Below are positions 8,066 through 17,418 of a DNA stretch of 46,279 nucleotides, piece after piece (within the stretch, counting starts at the first letter, position 1; the number at the start of each line of letters is the position of its first letter). The translations under genes and the position numbers were made by a program. Below the pieces are notes generated by a model. That model searched no databases and had not been told where the DNA came from. It saw only the letters and a program-made list of their open reading frames with translations. Location of the stretch: contig JAGTSE010000046.1 in the NCBI GenBank assembly GCA_018261615.1, positions 1 through 46,279 on the forward strand. The letters are read 5' to 3'. The DNA comes from Pseudomonadota bacterium. Lineage in GTDB: Bacteria > Pseudomonadota > Gammaproteobacteria > Enterobacterales > Enterobacteriaceae.

Positions 8066-9439
8066 TTACAGCAGACGTGCTTTCGCATCGGCGATAGCCT
8101 GCGCCACCTGAACTGGCGATACGCCGCCTTTCGCCGCACGTTTATCCAGGCAGGATTGCAGCGACAGCACGGGATAAACATCGTCACCAATCACCGAACT
8201 GAATTTTTGCAGATCGGTAAGCGCCAGCGCTTCCAGCGGTTTCGCCTGGCGAATCGCTTCCACCACAGCTTCACCGACAATATGGTGCGCTTCGCGGAAT
8301 GGCACGCCTTTGGCGACAAGATAATCGGCCAGTTCAGTTGCGTTTGCATAACCCTGCTGCGCCGCTTCCTGGCAGCGCGGGCGTTTTACCTGAATACCGT
8401 CCAGCACCAGCGCCGCCATATGCAGACAGTCGAGCCAGGTATCGAGTGCATCAAACAGCCCTTCTTTGTCTTCCTGCATATCTTTGTTGTAGGCCAGCGG
8501 CAGACCTTTCAGCGTCATCATCATGCCGGTCAGCGCGCCCTGCACGCGGCCGCATTTACCACGAATCAGCTCCAGCGCATCCGGGTTTTTCTTTTGCGGC
8601 ATCAGTGAAGAACCAGAAGTCACCCGATCAGACAGCTCGACAAAACCTGCTTCGCCAGAGTTGAAGAAGATGAGGTCTTCGGCAAAACGCGATAAATGCA
8701 CCATGCCGATCGAGGCATCGGAGAGCAATTCCAGCACATGATCACGATCGGAGACGCTATCCAGGCTGTTGCGGGTTGCCGAGGCAAAACCCAGCCAGCC
8801 AGCCAGTTGCTCGCGATCGATTTCATAAGCCGTACCCGCCAGCGCGCCGCAACCGAGCGGGCTGACATCGAGGCGTTTCAGCGAATCCTGCAAACGGCTC
8901 TCATCACGCGCCAGCATCTCAACATAGGCCAGCGCCCAGTGGGCAAATGTCACCGGCTGCGCACGTTGCAGGTGCGTATAACCTGGCATTACCGCATCCT
9001 GATTATTCTCTGCGGTCACCACTAGCGCGCTCTGCAACTGACGGTTCGCCAGGAGTAATTCGCTGATGGTGTCTTTACACCACAATTTAAGATCGGTGGC
9101 GACCTGGTCATTACGGCTGCGCCCGGTATGCAGTTTTTTACCCAGTTGGCCGACTTTATCGATCAGCTTGCCTTCTACCCAACTGTGAATATCTTCTGCA
9201 TCACTTTGCAGAATCTGCTGCGGATCGGCCTGCACTTCCTGCAACAGGTTGTTCAGCGCCTCTTCCAGCTGCAGTTGCTCTGCCTGCGTCAGCACGCCGA
9301 CCGTCACCAGCGCTTTAGACCAGGCCACAGAGCCAACGATATCCTGCTCTGCCAGGCGATAGTCAAAGCGCAAAGAGTCGTTGAACTGTTTGAACCGTTG
9401 ATCCGCTGCCTGAGTAAAACGCCCGCCCCAAAGTGCCAT
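8066..9439 (-). CDS. argH: argininosuccinate lyase ArgH
   Basis: ArgH catalyses the last step of arginine synthesis, splitting argininosuccinate into arginine and fumarate; it acts as a cytoplasmic tetramer. The 457-residue protein matches E. coli in length. The fumarase/aspartase superfamily signature GSSLMPQKKNPD is present with the catalytic serine loop, as is the region HTGRSRNDQVATD. The ATG at 9439 (MALWGGRFTQ) follows AAGGAAG and matches the family start; an in-frame start 10 codons upstream lacks support. It is the distal gene of argCBH, separated from argB by about 117 bp containing a paired REP element. Confidence 0.97.
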   Translation of the reverse strand: MALWGGRFTQAADQRFKQFNDSLRFDYRLAEQDIVGSVAWSKALVTVGVLTQAEQLQLEEALNNLLQEVQADPQQILQSDAEDIHSWVEGKLIDKVGQLGKKLHTGRSRNDQVATDLKLWCKDTISELLLANRQLQSALVVTAENNQDAVMPGYTHLQRAQPVTFAHWALAYVEMLARDESRLQDSLKRLDVSPLGCGALAGTAYEIDREQLAGWLGFASATRNSLDSVSDRDHVLELLSDASIGMVHLSRFAEDLIFFNSGEAGFVELSDRVTSGSSLMPQKKNPDALELIRGKCGRVQGALTGMMMTLKGLPLAYNKDMQEDKEGLFDALDTWLDCLHMAALVLDGIQVKRPRCQEAAQQGYANATELADYLVAKGVPFREAHHIVGEAVVEAIRQAKPLEALALTDLQKFSSVIGDDVYPVLSLQSCLDKRAAKGGVSPVQVAQAIADAKARLL

Positions 9440-9470
9440 AATATGCTTCCTTAATTTCTTGAATTTCATT

Positions 9471-9544
9471 GCCGGATAGCGCTGCGCTTATCCGGCCTGG
9501 AGGTTCAGTTCACGCAGACCCGATAAGGCGTAGCCGTCATCGGG
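9471..9544. repeat. paired REP elements (BIME) between argB and argH
   Basis: Two REP-like palindromes lie about 22 bp apart. The first, 9471-9496, begins GCCGGATAGCG and ends CTTATCCGGC. The second, 9519-9544, begins CCCGATAAGG and ends GTCATCGGG in inverse orientation. This is the usual arrangement of a bacterial interspersed mosaic element. It lies inside an operon, so it may affect argB mRNA stability or argH expression. Confidence 0.9.
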
Positions 9545-9556
9545 CACATAAATGGA

Positions 9557-10333
9557 TTACGCCAGAATACGCGTGCCGATCGGCGTACCATTAAACAGCG
9601 CCGGTAACTGCTCGGCATGGCGCCAGGAGGCGATATCAACCGGGCGACCCAGTGTGCGCGCAGCATCCAGCGCGGCATTCACTTTGACGATCATGCCATC
9701 GGTAATAATACCCTGTGCGATCAATTGCTCGGCTTTGGCTGCCGTCATTTCAGCAATACGCTGACCTTTACCGTCGAGAATACCACTCACGTCAGAAAGT
9801 AGGATCAGATCCGCGCCGAGCGTTGCCGCCAGCGCAGTCGCCGCCTGGTCAGCATTGACATTCATCAGCGCGCCTTCGTCGGTCACGCCAATAGAGCTTA
9901 TCACCGGCAGAAAACCACCTTCCAGCAGCGTATTAATCAGTTTCGGCGAGCCTGGTTGCGCCAGACCAACATGGCCCAGTTCCTCATCCAACTGGGTTAC
10001 CTTGACGCTGTCGCCATCGCCGAGGAACAGGCCAACGGAAGCGATATGGTGTTTCTTCGCCCATGCCAGCAACGTTTTGTTGGCGGTGCCAGCCAGCGCG
10101 CCAGTGATGATGTCGATTTGATCGGCAGGCGTTACGCGCAGGCCGTTTTTCTTCTTCACCGGCAGATTAAGTTGTTTCATTAACTCATCCACCACACAAC
10201 CGCCGCCGTGGACAATGACTAACGGGCGCTGATGAGATTCACGATACTGCACCAGCGCCGCAAACAGACGCTCCAGCGCTTCTTCACTGTCCAGCAATAC
10301 ACCACCGAGCTTAATAATTAATGGATTCATCAT
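9557..10333 (-). CDS. argB: acetylglutamate kinase ArgB
   Basis: ArgB phosphorylates N-acetylglutamate with ATP in the second step of arginine synthesis. The 258-residue protein equals E. coli ArgB in length. It shows the amino-acid kinase motifs: KLGGVLLD at the N-terminus, VHGGG near residue 43, and the acetylglutamate-binding stretch with NVNAD. I start at 10333 (MMNPLIIKLGG); a second ATG lies at the next codon, and a more upstream start is unsupported. It begins 10 bp after the argC stop, in one operon. Confidence 0.97.
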   Translation of the reverse strand: MMNPLIIKLGGVLLDSEEALERLFAALVQYRESHQRPLVIVHGGGCVVDELMKQLNLPVKKKNGLRVTPADQIDIITGALAGTANKTLLAWAKKHHIASVGLFLGDGDSVKVTQLDEELGHVGLAQPGSPKLINTLLEGGFLPVISSIGVTDEGALMNVNADQAATALAATLGADLILLSDVSGILDGKGQRIAEMTAAKAEQLIAQGIITDGMIVKVNAALDAARTLGRPVDIASWRHAEQLPALFNGTPIGTRILA

Positions 10334-10343
10334 CACGCCTGTC

Positions 10344-11348
10344 TTAAATAAGTGACTGGGTTTCAGCATAGCCGAAACGAATATTTGCGCACTGCATCGC
10401 CTGTGCCGCCGCGCCTTTCAGCAGGTTATCTTCCGTGGCGACCACAATCAGATGCTCACCCTGAACGGCAAAACCAATATCGCAGAACGGCAGACCGACC
10501 ACGTTTTTCAGCGCCGGAACGCCTTTGTCATACAAGCGCACCAGCGGTTTGTTGCCGTAAGCCTGTTTGAACAGATCGGCGACCTGCTCCTGCATCACGC
10601 CAGGCTTCAGGCGGCAGGTGATGGTTTCCAGAATGCCGCGCGGGAAGCTCGCCAGATGCGGCGTGAAAATCACGTCCGTGCCAAGATGCGTGGAAATTTC
10701 CGGCTGATGGCGGTGGTTGAAAATACCGTAAGGTTGCAGGCTCACTTCGCAGAAGCTATTGGAAAGCGCCGCTTTACGCCCGGCACCGCTCACACCGCTG
10801 GTCGCGTTAATCACCGGCCACTGGTTCAGATCCAACAAACCGGCATCGATCAGCGGTTTCAACGAGAGCTGCGCCGCTGTCGGGTAACAGCCCGGCACGG
10901 CAATTAATTGCGCTTCATTCAGTTTGTCATGGTTCCACTCCGCCAACCCGTAAACCGCCTGTGCGAGCAAATCGGCGCGCTGATGGGTGAAGCCATAGAA
11001 TTTTTCGTAAAACGCGGGATCGTTAACGCGGAACGCGCCAGAGAGATCGAACACCACACAACCCACAGCCAGGCAAACTGGCGCAAGGTCGTGGCTCACT
11101 TCATGCGCCGTCGCCAGAAAAACCACATCCACGCCATCGAGGAACTCAGTGATGTCGGACATCGGCTGCAACGGGAGATCAACAATGCCTTTCAACTGCG
11201 GATGTAAATCGGAGATACACTTTCCTGCATCATTACTTTGCGCAGAAACCGTCAAAGCGGTTATGTTCATATGAGGATGGCGATTTACATAGGTCACTAG
11301 CTCTGCGCCGGCGTAACCGCTGGCGCCCACAATTAATGTGTTCAACAT
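10344..11348 (-). CDS. argC: N-acetyl-gamma-glutamyl-phosphate reductase ArgC
   Basis: ArgC reduces N-acetylglutamyl phosphate with NADPH to the semialdehyde. The 334-residue protein matches E. coli ArgC. The NADP-binding loop GASGYAGAEL starts at residue 8, and the active-site cysteine is in VPGCYPT near 154. It is the first gene of argCBH, transcribed from the ARG-box region shared with divergent argE. Confidence 0.97.
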   Translation of the reverse strand: MLNTLIVGASGYAGAELVTYVNRHPHMNITALTVSAQSNDAGKCISDLHPQLKGIVDLPLQPMSDITEFLDGVDVVFLATAHEVSHDLAPVCLAVGCVVFDLSGAFRVNDPAFYEKFYGFTHQRADLLAQAVYGLAEWNHDKLNEAQLIAVPGCYPTAAQLSLKPLIDAGLLDLNQWPVINATSGVSGAGRKAALSNSFCEVSLQPYGIFNHRHQPEISTHLGTDVIFTPHLASFPRGILETITCRLKPGVMQEQVADLFKQAYGNKPLVRLYDKGVPALKNVVGLPFCDIGFAVQGEHLIVVATEDNLLKGAAAQAMQCANIRFGYAETQSLI

Positions 11349-11450
11349 TGGGGCGGTTTACCTTCTTACGTCATGTGTGCCAGGGAAAGACTCAGCATCC
11401 CTCCCGCGTTGCTGAGCAAGTCACCTTTGGGTTCCCTTACGCTCAGCCTT

Positions 11451-11489
11451 AGTGTATTTTTATTCACATTTAGTGCATGAATATTGATA
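11451..11489. promoter_or_regulatory. two ARG boxes of the argE/argC divergent promoter
   Basis: Box 1, TGTATTTTTATTCA (11453-11466), and box 2, TGCATGAATATTGATA (11474-11489), fit the ArgR consensus TGAATnnnnATTCA. They correspond in sequence and spacing to the E. coli argECBH operator. Arginine-bound ArgR hexamer should repress both directions. Confidence 0.92.
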
Positions 11490-11515
11490 CTATCACGAAC
11501 TCAGGTATGTCAACA

Positions 11516-12667
11516 ATGAAAATGAATTTGCCGCCATTTATCGAGATTTACCGCGCCCTGATTGCCACGCCGTCAATCAGCGCAACGGAAGAAGCGCTGG
11601 ATCAGAGCAATGCGTCTTTAATCAATCTGCTGGCAGGATGGTTTGGCGATCTCGGTTTCACTGTTGAAGTGCAGCCAGTGCCAGGCACGCGCAATAAATT
11701 CAATATGCTCGCCAGCGCCGGAACGGGCGCGGGCGGTCTGTTGCTGACCGGCCACACCGATACCGTGCCGTTTGATGACGGGCGCTGGACGCGCGATCCC
11801 TTCACGCTCACCGAGCATGACAATAAACTCTACGGCCTCGGCACCGCTGACATGAAAGGCTTCTTTGCCTTCATTCTTGATGCGCTGCGTGACGTCGATG
11901 TGACAAAGCTGAGCAAGCCGCTCTACATCCTTGCCACCGCCGATGAAGAGACCAGCATGGCGGGTGCACGTTATTTTTCCGAAAATACGCAGTTGCGTCC
12001 GGATTGCGCCATCATCGGCGAGCCAACCTCCCTGCAACCAGTGCGAGCACATAAAGGCCATATCTCCAACGCGATTCGTATCCTCGGACAGTCAGGCCAC
12101 TCCAGCGATCCGGCGCGCGGTGTCAACGCGATCGAACTGATGCACGATGCTATCGGCCATATTCTGCAACTACGTGACAACCTAAAAGAGCGTTATCACT
12201 ATGCAGCATTCACCGTACCGTACCCGACGCTGAACCTGGGACATATTCATGGCGGTGATGCGGCGAACCGTATTTGCGCTTGTTGCGAACTGCATATGGA
12301 TATTCGCCCGCTGCCAGGTATGACGCTGAACGATCTGAATGGATTGTTGAATGAAGCGCTGGAGCCGGTAAGTTCTCGCTGGCCGGGCCGACTGACCATT
12401 TCTGAACTGCATCCGCCAATTCCCGGCTACGAGTGCCCGCCGGATCACCAACTGGTGAGCGTGGTAGAAAAACTGCTCGGCGTTGAAACCGAAGTGGTGA
12501 ACTACTGTACCGAAGCGCCCTTTATTCAGATGCTGTGTCCAACGCTGGTGCTTGGTCCGGGTTCCATCAATCAGGCTCATCAGCCGGATGAATATCTGGA
12601 AACACGCTTTATTAAACCAACGCGCGAACTTATTACCCAGGTTGTCCATCATTTCTGCTGGCACTGA
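11516..12667 (+). CDS. argE: acetylornithine deacetylase ArgE
   Basis: ArgE is an M20-family metallohydrolase that removes the acetyl group from N-acetylornithine to give ornithine. From ATG 11516 the protein is 383 aa, the E. coli length. Metal-binding motifs are visible: GHTDTVPFD, then ADEETS with the catalytic acidic pair, and the C-terminal EAPF and NQAHQPDE segments. The ribosome binding site is weak (CAGG about 10 bp upstream). In-frame starts at 11507 and 11477 also exist, the latter inside an ARG box and so unlikely. It is divergent from argCBH, and a strong terminator follows. Confidence 0.96.
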   Translation: MKMNLPPFIEIYRALIATPSISATEEALDQSNASLINLLAGWFGDLGFTVEVQPVPGTRNKFNMLASAGTGAGGLLLTGHTDTVPFDDGRWTRDPFTLTEHDNKLYGLGTADMKGFFAFILDALRDVDVTKLSKPLYILATADEETSMAGARYFSENTQLRPDCAIIGEPTSLQPVRAHKGHISNAIRILGQSGHSSDPARGVNAIELMHDAIGHILQLRDNLKERYHYAAFTVPYPTLNLGHIHGGDAANRICACCELHMDIRPLPGMTLNDLNGLLNEALEPVSSRWPGRLTISELHPPIPGYECPPDHQLVSVVEKLLGVETEVVNYCTEAPFIQMLCPTLVLGPGSINQAHQPDEYLETRFIKPTRELITQVVHHFCWH

Positions 12668-12688
12668 TCGCCCTTTTCTCCCGCTAAT

Positions 12689-12710
12689 GCCCCTCTGTAG
12701 AGGGGTTTTT
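12689..12710 (+). terminator. argE terminator
   Basis: CCCCTC, loop TGTA, GAGGGG, then TTTTT, starting about 20 bp after the argE stop. Confidence 0.9.
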
Positions 12711-12829
12711 ATGCGCGAGAAAGGGTGACAAATGTCACGATCTCATAAGCATTACTTATCTGGCAGAAAGCGAATTAAATTTCGTAAATTGATGCCATTT
12801 ATTCGTTTGCTGAAGCGATTTCGCAGCAA

Positions 12830-12861
12830 TTGACGTAGTGGGTTTTACGTGGCTTTATAAA
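12830..12861 (+). promoter_or_regulatory. candidate ppc promoter
   Basis: TTGACG at 12830-12835 and TTTATA at 12854-12859 (18-bp spacing) lie in a stretch that matches the E. coli ppc promoter region. The transcript would have an untranslated leader of about 65 bases. Confidence 0.55.
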
Positions 12862-12930
12862 AGGCGGTGTCTTATATCTGCACGATGGCAGATATAACAA
12901 AATAAAATGAGATGGGGTGTCTGGGGTAAC

Positions 12931-15582
12931 ATGAACGAACAATATTCCGCTTTGCGTAGTAATGTCAGTATGCTCGGCAAACTGCTGGGGGATACCATCA
13001 AGGATGCTCTCGGCGAGAACATCCTCGACCGGGTAGAAACAATCCGCAAGCTGTCCAAATCTTCTCGCGCCGGTAATGAAGCCAGCCGCCAGGAACTGCT
13101 CACCACATTGCAGAATCTGTCTAATGACGAACTGCTGCCAGTGGCGCGCGCTTTCAGCCAGTTCCTGAATCTTGCGAATACCGCGGAGCAGTACCACAGC
13201 ATTTCTGCCAAAGGTGAAGCGGCCAGCAACCCGGAAGTGATTGCCCGCACCATCAAAAAGCTGAAAGACCAACCCAATCTCAACGAAGCCACCATCATTA
13301 AAGCAGTTGAATCGCTGTCGCTGGAGCTGGTGCTGACCGCCCACCCAACCGAGATCACCCGCCGTACGCTGATCCACAAAATGGTGGAAGTGAACAATTG
13401 CCTGAAACAACTGGATAACAGCGATATCGCTGACTACGAACGCCACCAGTTAATGCGCCGTCTGCGCCAGTTGATTGCTCAGTCCTGGCATACCGACGAA
13501 ATCCGCCGCAATCGCCCGAGCCCGGTTGATGAAGCCAAATGGGGTTTCGCGGTCGTGGAAAACAGCCTGTGGGAAGGCGTTCCAAGTTACCTGCGCGAAC
13601 TTAACGAACAGCTAGAAGAACACCTCAATTACAAGCTGCCAGTTGATTTTGTGCCGGTGCGCTTTACCTCATGGATGGGCGGCGACCGCGACGGCAACCC
13701 GAACGTCACCGCCGACATCACTCGCCATGTGCTGCTACTCAGCCGCTGGAAAGCGACCGATCTGTTCCTGAAAGATATTCAGTTGCTGATCTCCGAGCTA
13801 TCGATGGTCGAATGCACCGATGAACTGCGCGAGCTGGCGGGTGCAGACGGCGCGCGCGAGCCGTACCGTTATCTGATGAAAAAATTGCGTGCCGACCTGA
13901 TGGCTACTCAGGCCTGGCTGGAAGCGCGCCTGAAGGGGCAAGAACTGCCAAAGCCTGCCGGTTTGTTGACGCAAAACGAGCAACTGTGGGAGCCGCTGTA
14001 CGCCTGTTATAAATCGCTGCATGCCTGCGGCATGAGCATTATCGCCAACGGTGAACTGCTCGATACATTACGCCGCGTGAAGAGTTTCGGTGTACCGCTG
14101 GTACGCATTGATATTCGTCAGGAGAGTACCCGACATACCGAAGCGCTGGGCGAACTGACCCGTTATCTCGGCATCGGCGATTATGAAAGCTGGTCGGAAG
14201 CTGACAAACAGGCGTTCCTGATCCGCGAACTGAACTCCAAACGTCCGCTGCTGCCGCGCCAGTGGGAGCCAAGCGACGAGACCCGCGAAGTGCTGGACAC
14301 CTGCCGGGTGATCGCCGAAGCACCGCGCGGATCCATCGCCGCCTATGTGATCTCCATGGCCAAAACGCCGTCCGACGTGCTGGCCGTTCATCTGCTGCTG
14401 AAAGAAGCCGGCATCGGCTTTGCGCTGCCGGTCGCGCCGCTGTTTGAAACGCTGGATGACCTCAACAACGCCGACGACGTAATGACCCAGTTGCTGAATA
14501 TCGACTGGTATCGCGGTTTTATCCAGGGCAAACAGATGGTGATGATTGGCTATTCCGACTCCGCGAAAGACGCGGGTGTAATGGCCGCAAGCTGGGCGCA
14601 ATATCAAGCTCAGGATGCGCTGATCAAAACCTGCGAGAAAGCCGGAATCGAACTGACGCTGTTCCACGGCCGCGGCGGTTCTATAGGTCGCGGTGGCGCG
14701 CCAGCGCATGCGGCGCTGCTCTCCCAACCGCCAGGTAGCCTGAAAGGCGGTCTGCGCGTGACCGAACAGGGCGAGATGATCCGCTTTAAATACGGTCTGC
14801 CGGAAGTCACCATCAGCAGCCTGTCGCTTTATACCAGCGCCATTATGGAAGCTAACCTGCTGCCGCCTCCGGAGCCGAAACCGCAGTGGCGCCATATTAT
14901 GGACGCCCTGTCGGACACCTCCTGCGAGATGTACCGTGGCTACGTGCGCGAAAACAAAGACTTCGTTCCCTATTTCCGCTCGGCTACGCCGGAGCAGGAA
15001 CTGGGCAAACTGCCGCTCGGCTCGCGTCCGGCGAAACGCCGTCCGACCGGCGGCGTCGAGTCGCTACGTGCCATTCCGTGGATCTTCGCCTGGACGCAGA
15101 ACCGGCTGATGCTTCCGGCCTGGCTGGGCGCAGGCACTGCGCTACAGAAGGTGGTGGAGGATGGCAAACAGAGCGAACTGGAAGCAATGTGCCGCGACTG
15201 GCCGTTCTTCTCAACCCGCCTTGGCATGCTGGAGATGGTCTTCTCCAAAGCCGATCTGTGGCTGGCGGAATACTATGATCAGCGTCTGGTAAAACCAGAA
15301 CTGTGGGGGCTGGGCAACGAGCTGCGTAAACTGCTGCAGGCGGATATTAATGTGGTACTGGCAATTGCCAACGATTCACACCTGATGGCCGATCTGCCGT
15401 GGATCGCCGAATCCATCCAGTTACGTAACATCTACACCGACCCACTGAACGTATTGCAGGCCGAGCTGCTGCACCGTTCACGTCAGGCCGAAGAAGCCGG
15501 TGAAGCGCCGGACGAGCGTGTAGAACAAGCGTTGATGGTGACCATTGCGGGTGTTGCAGCGGGCATGCGTAACACGGGCTAA
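12931..15582 (+). CDS. ppc: phosphoenolpyruvate carboxylase Ppc
   Basis: Ppc adds bicarbonate to PEP to give oxaloacetate, the main anaplerotic reaction during growth on sugars. It is a cytoplasmic tetramer activated by acetyl-CoA and inhibited by aspartate. The 883-residue protein equals E. coli Ppc. The catalytic motifs are VLTAHPTEITRR (catalytic His near 138), GYSDSAKDAG and the glycine-rich loop FHGRGGSIGRGG, and the C-terminus ends in the conserved AAGMRNTG. The start at 12931 (MNEQYSAL) is chosen by family comparison over an ATG eight codons upstream. Confidence 0.98.
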   Translation: MNEQYSALRSNVSMLGKLLGDTIKDALGENILDRVETIRKLSKSSRAGNEASRQELLTTLQNLSNDELLPVARAFSQFLNLANTAEQYHSISAKGEAASNPEVIARTIKKLKDQPNLNEATIIKAVESLSLELVLTAHPTEITRRTLIHKMVEVNNCLKQLDNSDIADYERHQLMRRLRQLIAQSWHTDEIRRNRPSPVDEAKWGFAVVENSLWEGVPSYLRELNEQLEEHLNYKLPVDFVPVRFTSWMGGDRDGNPNVTADITRHVLLLSRWKATDLFLKDIQLLISELSMVECTDELRELAGADGAREPYRYLMKKLRADLMATQAWLEARLKGQELPKPAGLLTQNEQLWEPLYACYKSLHACGMSIIANGELLDTLRRVKSFGVPLVRIDIRQESTRHTEALGELTRYLGIGDYESWSEADKQAFLIRELNSKRPLLPRQWEPSDETREVLDTCRVIAEAPRGSIAAYVISMAKTPSDVLAVHLLLKEAGIGFALPVAPLFETLDDLNNADDVMTQLLNIDWYRGFIQGKQMVMIGYSDSAKDAGVMAASWAQYQAQDALIKTCEKAGIELTLFHGRGGSIGRGGAPAHAALLSQPPGSLKGGLRVTEQGEMIRFKYGLPEVTISSLSLYTSAIMEANLLPPPEPKPQWRHIMDALSDTSCEMYRGYVRENKDFVPYFRSATPEQELGKLPLGSRPAKRRPTGGVESLRAIPWIFAWTQNRLMLPAWLGAGTALQKVVEDGKQSELEAMCRDWPFFSTRLGMLEMVFSKADLWLAEYYDQRLVKPELWGLGNELRKLLQADINVVLAIANDSHLMADLPWIAESIQLRNIYTDPLNVLQAELLHRSRQAEEAGEAPDERVEQALMVTIAGVAAGMRNTG

Positions 15583-15598
15583 TTTTCTCCCCGCATCG

Positions 15599-15629
15599 CA
15601 AAAGGCCACACTTGCTGTGGCCTTTTTTT
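15599..15629 (+). terminator. ppc terminator
   Basis: AAAAGGCCACA, loop CTTGC, TGTGGCC, then seven T residues; a classical intrinsic terminator 17 bp after the ppc stop. Confidence 0.93.
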
Positions 15630-15676
15630 ATGTCGCCAGCTAAGGTTGTTCCTTCGCCCGTCACGAAAAGGAAAGC

Positions 15677-16528
15677 ATGAGCCACGATGTCAGCCATCTT
15701 ATCTCACGCCTGATCAACGGCCCGTTGCCGCTGCGTCAGGTCTGTTTTGCCGGAGTCACCGGTAGTGCGCCTGCGCTGGCCTGTCAGGTCGATTTTCCGC
15801 GGCTGGAAATTGTGCTGGAAGGGTCGCTCATGGATATCGGGATCGCCGGAGAAGCGCCGCTGATGACGCAACATGACGTTCTGTATATTCCGGCTGGCGG
15901 CTGGAACTGGCAGCAATGGCAGGCACCGGCCAGCACCTTAAGCGTATTATTTGGCAAGCAGCAACTGAGCTTTAGCGTGAATCAGTGGAATGGCGAAACC
16001 CTGCAAAAGCTGGCGAAACAGCATGTCGCACGCCGAGGTCCGCGCGTGGGTTCTTTCCTGCTGCACACGTTGCATGAGATGCAAATGCAGCCGCGTGAGC
16101 AGCAGACCGCACGGCTGATTGTCACCAGCCTGCTCAGCCACTGCTACGATCTTCTTGGTAGCCAGATCCAAACTGCTTCCCGCAGCGAAGCTCTGTTCGA
16201 AGCCATTCGCAGCTATATCGACGAAAATTATGCAAAGCCGCTCACTCGTGAATCGGTGGCGCAGGCGTTTTACATCTCACCCAATTATCTTTCGCATCTG
16301 TTCCAGAAAACTGGCAGTCTCGGTTTTAACGAATACCTCAATCATACCCGGCTGGAGCATGCCAAAACGCTGCTCAAGGGCTACGACTTAAAAATCAAAG
16401 AAGTCGCGCACGCCTGCGGTTTTGTCGACAGTAACTACTTCTGCCGCCTGTTCCGCAAAAATACCGAACGTTCCCCCTCCGAATACCGCCAGCAGTACCA
16501 CAGCCATCTCAGCGAAAAACAGGATTGA
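15677..16528 (+). CDS. yijO: AraC-family regulator YijO
   Basis: This 283-residue protein matches E. coli YijO, an AraC/XylS transcription factor with no well-established targets. The N-terminal part (about 1-165) resembles a cupin-like effector domain (DVLYIPAGGWNWQQWQ). The C-terminal 100 residues hold two helix-turn-helices, ESVAQAFYISPNYLSHLFQ and KEVAHACGFVDSNYFCRLF. In E. coli it lies next to the frw/pfl/ptsA group; here it directly precedes fsaB-gldA, making that pair a possible but unproven target. Confidence 0.94.
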   Translation: MSHDVSHLISRLINGPLPLRQVCFAGVTGSAPALACQVDFPRLEIVLEGSLMDIGIAGEAPLMTQHDVLYIPAGGWNWQQWQAPASTLSVLFGKQQLSFSVNQWNGETLQKLAKQHVARRGPRVGSFLLHTLHEMQMQPREQQTARLIVTSLLSHCYDLLGSQIQTASRSEALFEAIRSYIDENYAKPLTRESVAQAFYISPNYLSHLFQKTGSLGFNEYLNHTRLEHAKTLLKGYDLKIKEVAHACGFVDSNYFCRLFRKNTERSPSEYRQQYHSHLSEKQD

Positions 16529-16745
16529 GCCTGCGACACTGGATTTTTATACGTTAAAAATCACATCCCGCCCCGCAGCAAGGGGCTGAAACCCCGCGTT
16601 TCATCGCGATACAACGCAACTTGTGAGCTAAATCTCAATTCGCCATGGAGCTTACATTTATCCAGTGTTTGGCAGATTTGTTATATGGCGATTGCCTGGC
16701 AAGCGCTCGTATGCTGGTGCCAGAAACGCTATACGAGGAAGCATG

Positions 16746-17408
16746 ATGGAACTCTATCTGGACACCGCCAACGTGGCGGAAGTTGAACGCCTGGCGCGAG
16801 TCTATCCGCTCGCGGGTGTCACCACCAACCCCAGCATTATTGCCGCCGGGAAAACGCCGATATGGGATGTATTACCGCGTTTGCAAAACGCCATCGGCCC
16901 CGACGGAACGCTGTTTGCACAGGTAATGAGCCGCGACGTGGAAGGCATGGTGTCTGAAGCCAGACGCTTCAATAACGCCTTTCCCGGCATCGTGGTGAAA
17001 ATCCCGGTCACAGCGGAAGGATTGGCTGCCATCAAGAAGTTGAAAAAAGAGAATATTGTCACCCTTGGCACCGCCGTCTACAGCGCCGCGCAGGGCTTGC
17101 TCGCTGCGCTTGCCGGAGCAAAATATGTTGCTCCTTATGTCAACCGTGTCGATGCCCAGGGCGGTGACGGCATTCGCATGGTGCAGGAATTGCAAACGCT
17201 GCTGAAACTCCACGCGCCGCAAAGCAAAGTGCTGGCCGCCAGCTTCAAAACACCGCGTCAGGCGCTCGACTGCCTGCTCGCTGGATGTGAAGCTATCACG
17301 CTGCCATTAGATGTAGCGCAACAAATGCTCAATACGCCCGCAGTAGAGTCAGCAATAGAGAAGTTTGAACAGGACTGGAAAACGGCTTTTGGCAACCTCA
17401 ACCTGTAG
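16746..17408 (+). CDS. fsaB: fructose-6-phosphate aldolase FsaB (TalC)
   Basis: FsaB is a transaldolase-like enzyme that reversibly splits fructose 6-phosphate into dihydroxyacetone and glyceraldehyde 3-phosphate. From ATG 16746 it is 220 aa, the E. coli length. The Schiff-base lysine is Lys85 in VVKIPVT, and the early AGVTTNPSII motif is present. GAGGA lies 6 bp before this ATG; an ATG one codon earlier would sit too close. Ten bases separate it from gldA, so the two form an operon that both produces and uses dihydroxyacetone. Confidence 0.96.
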   Translation: MELYLDTANVAEVERLARVYPLAGVTTNPSIIAAGKTPIWDVLPRLQNAIGPDGTLFAQVMSRDVEGMVSEARRFNNAFPGIVVKIPVTAEGLAAIKKLKKENIVTLGTAVYSAAQGLLAALAGAKYVAPYVNRVDAQGGDGIRMVQELQTLLKLHAPQSKVLAASFKTPRQALDCLLAGCEAITLPLDVAQQMLNTPAVESAIEKFEQDWKTAFGNLNL

Positions 17409-17418
17409 GAAGCAATAT

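Noticed and set aside
9471..9544. Possible CRISPR-like repeat
   Set aside because: Two inverse palindromes of REP type with no regular spacers; no cas genes in the window.
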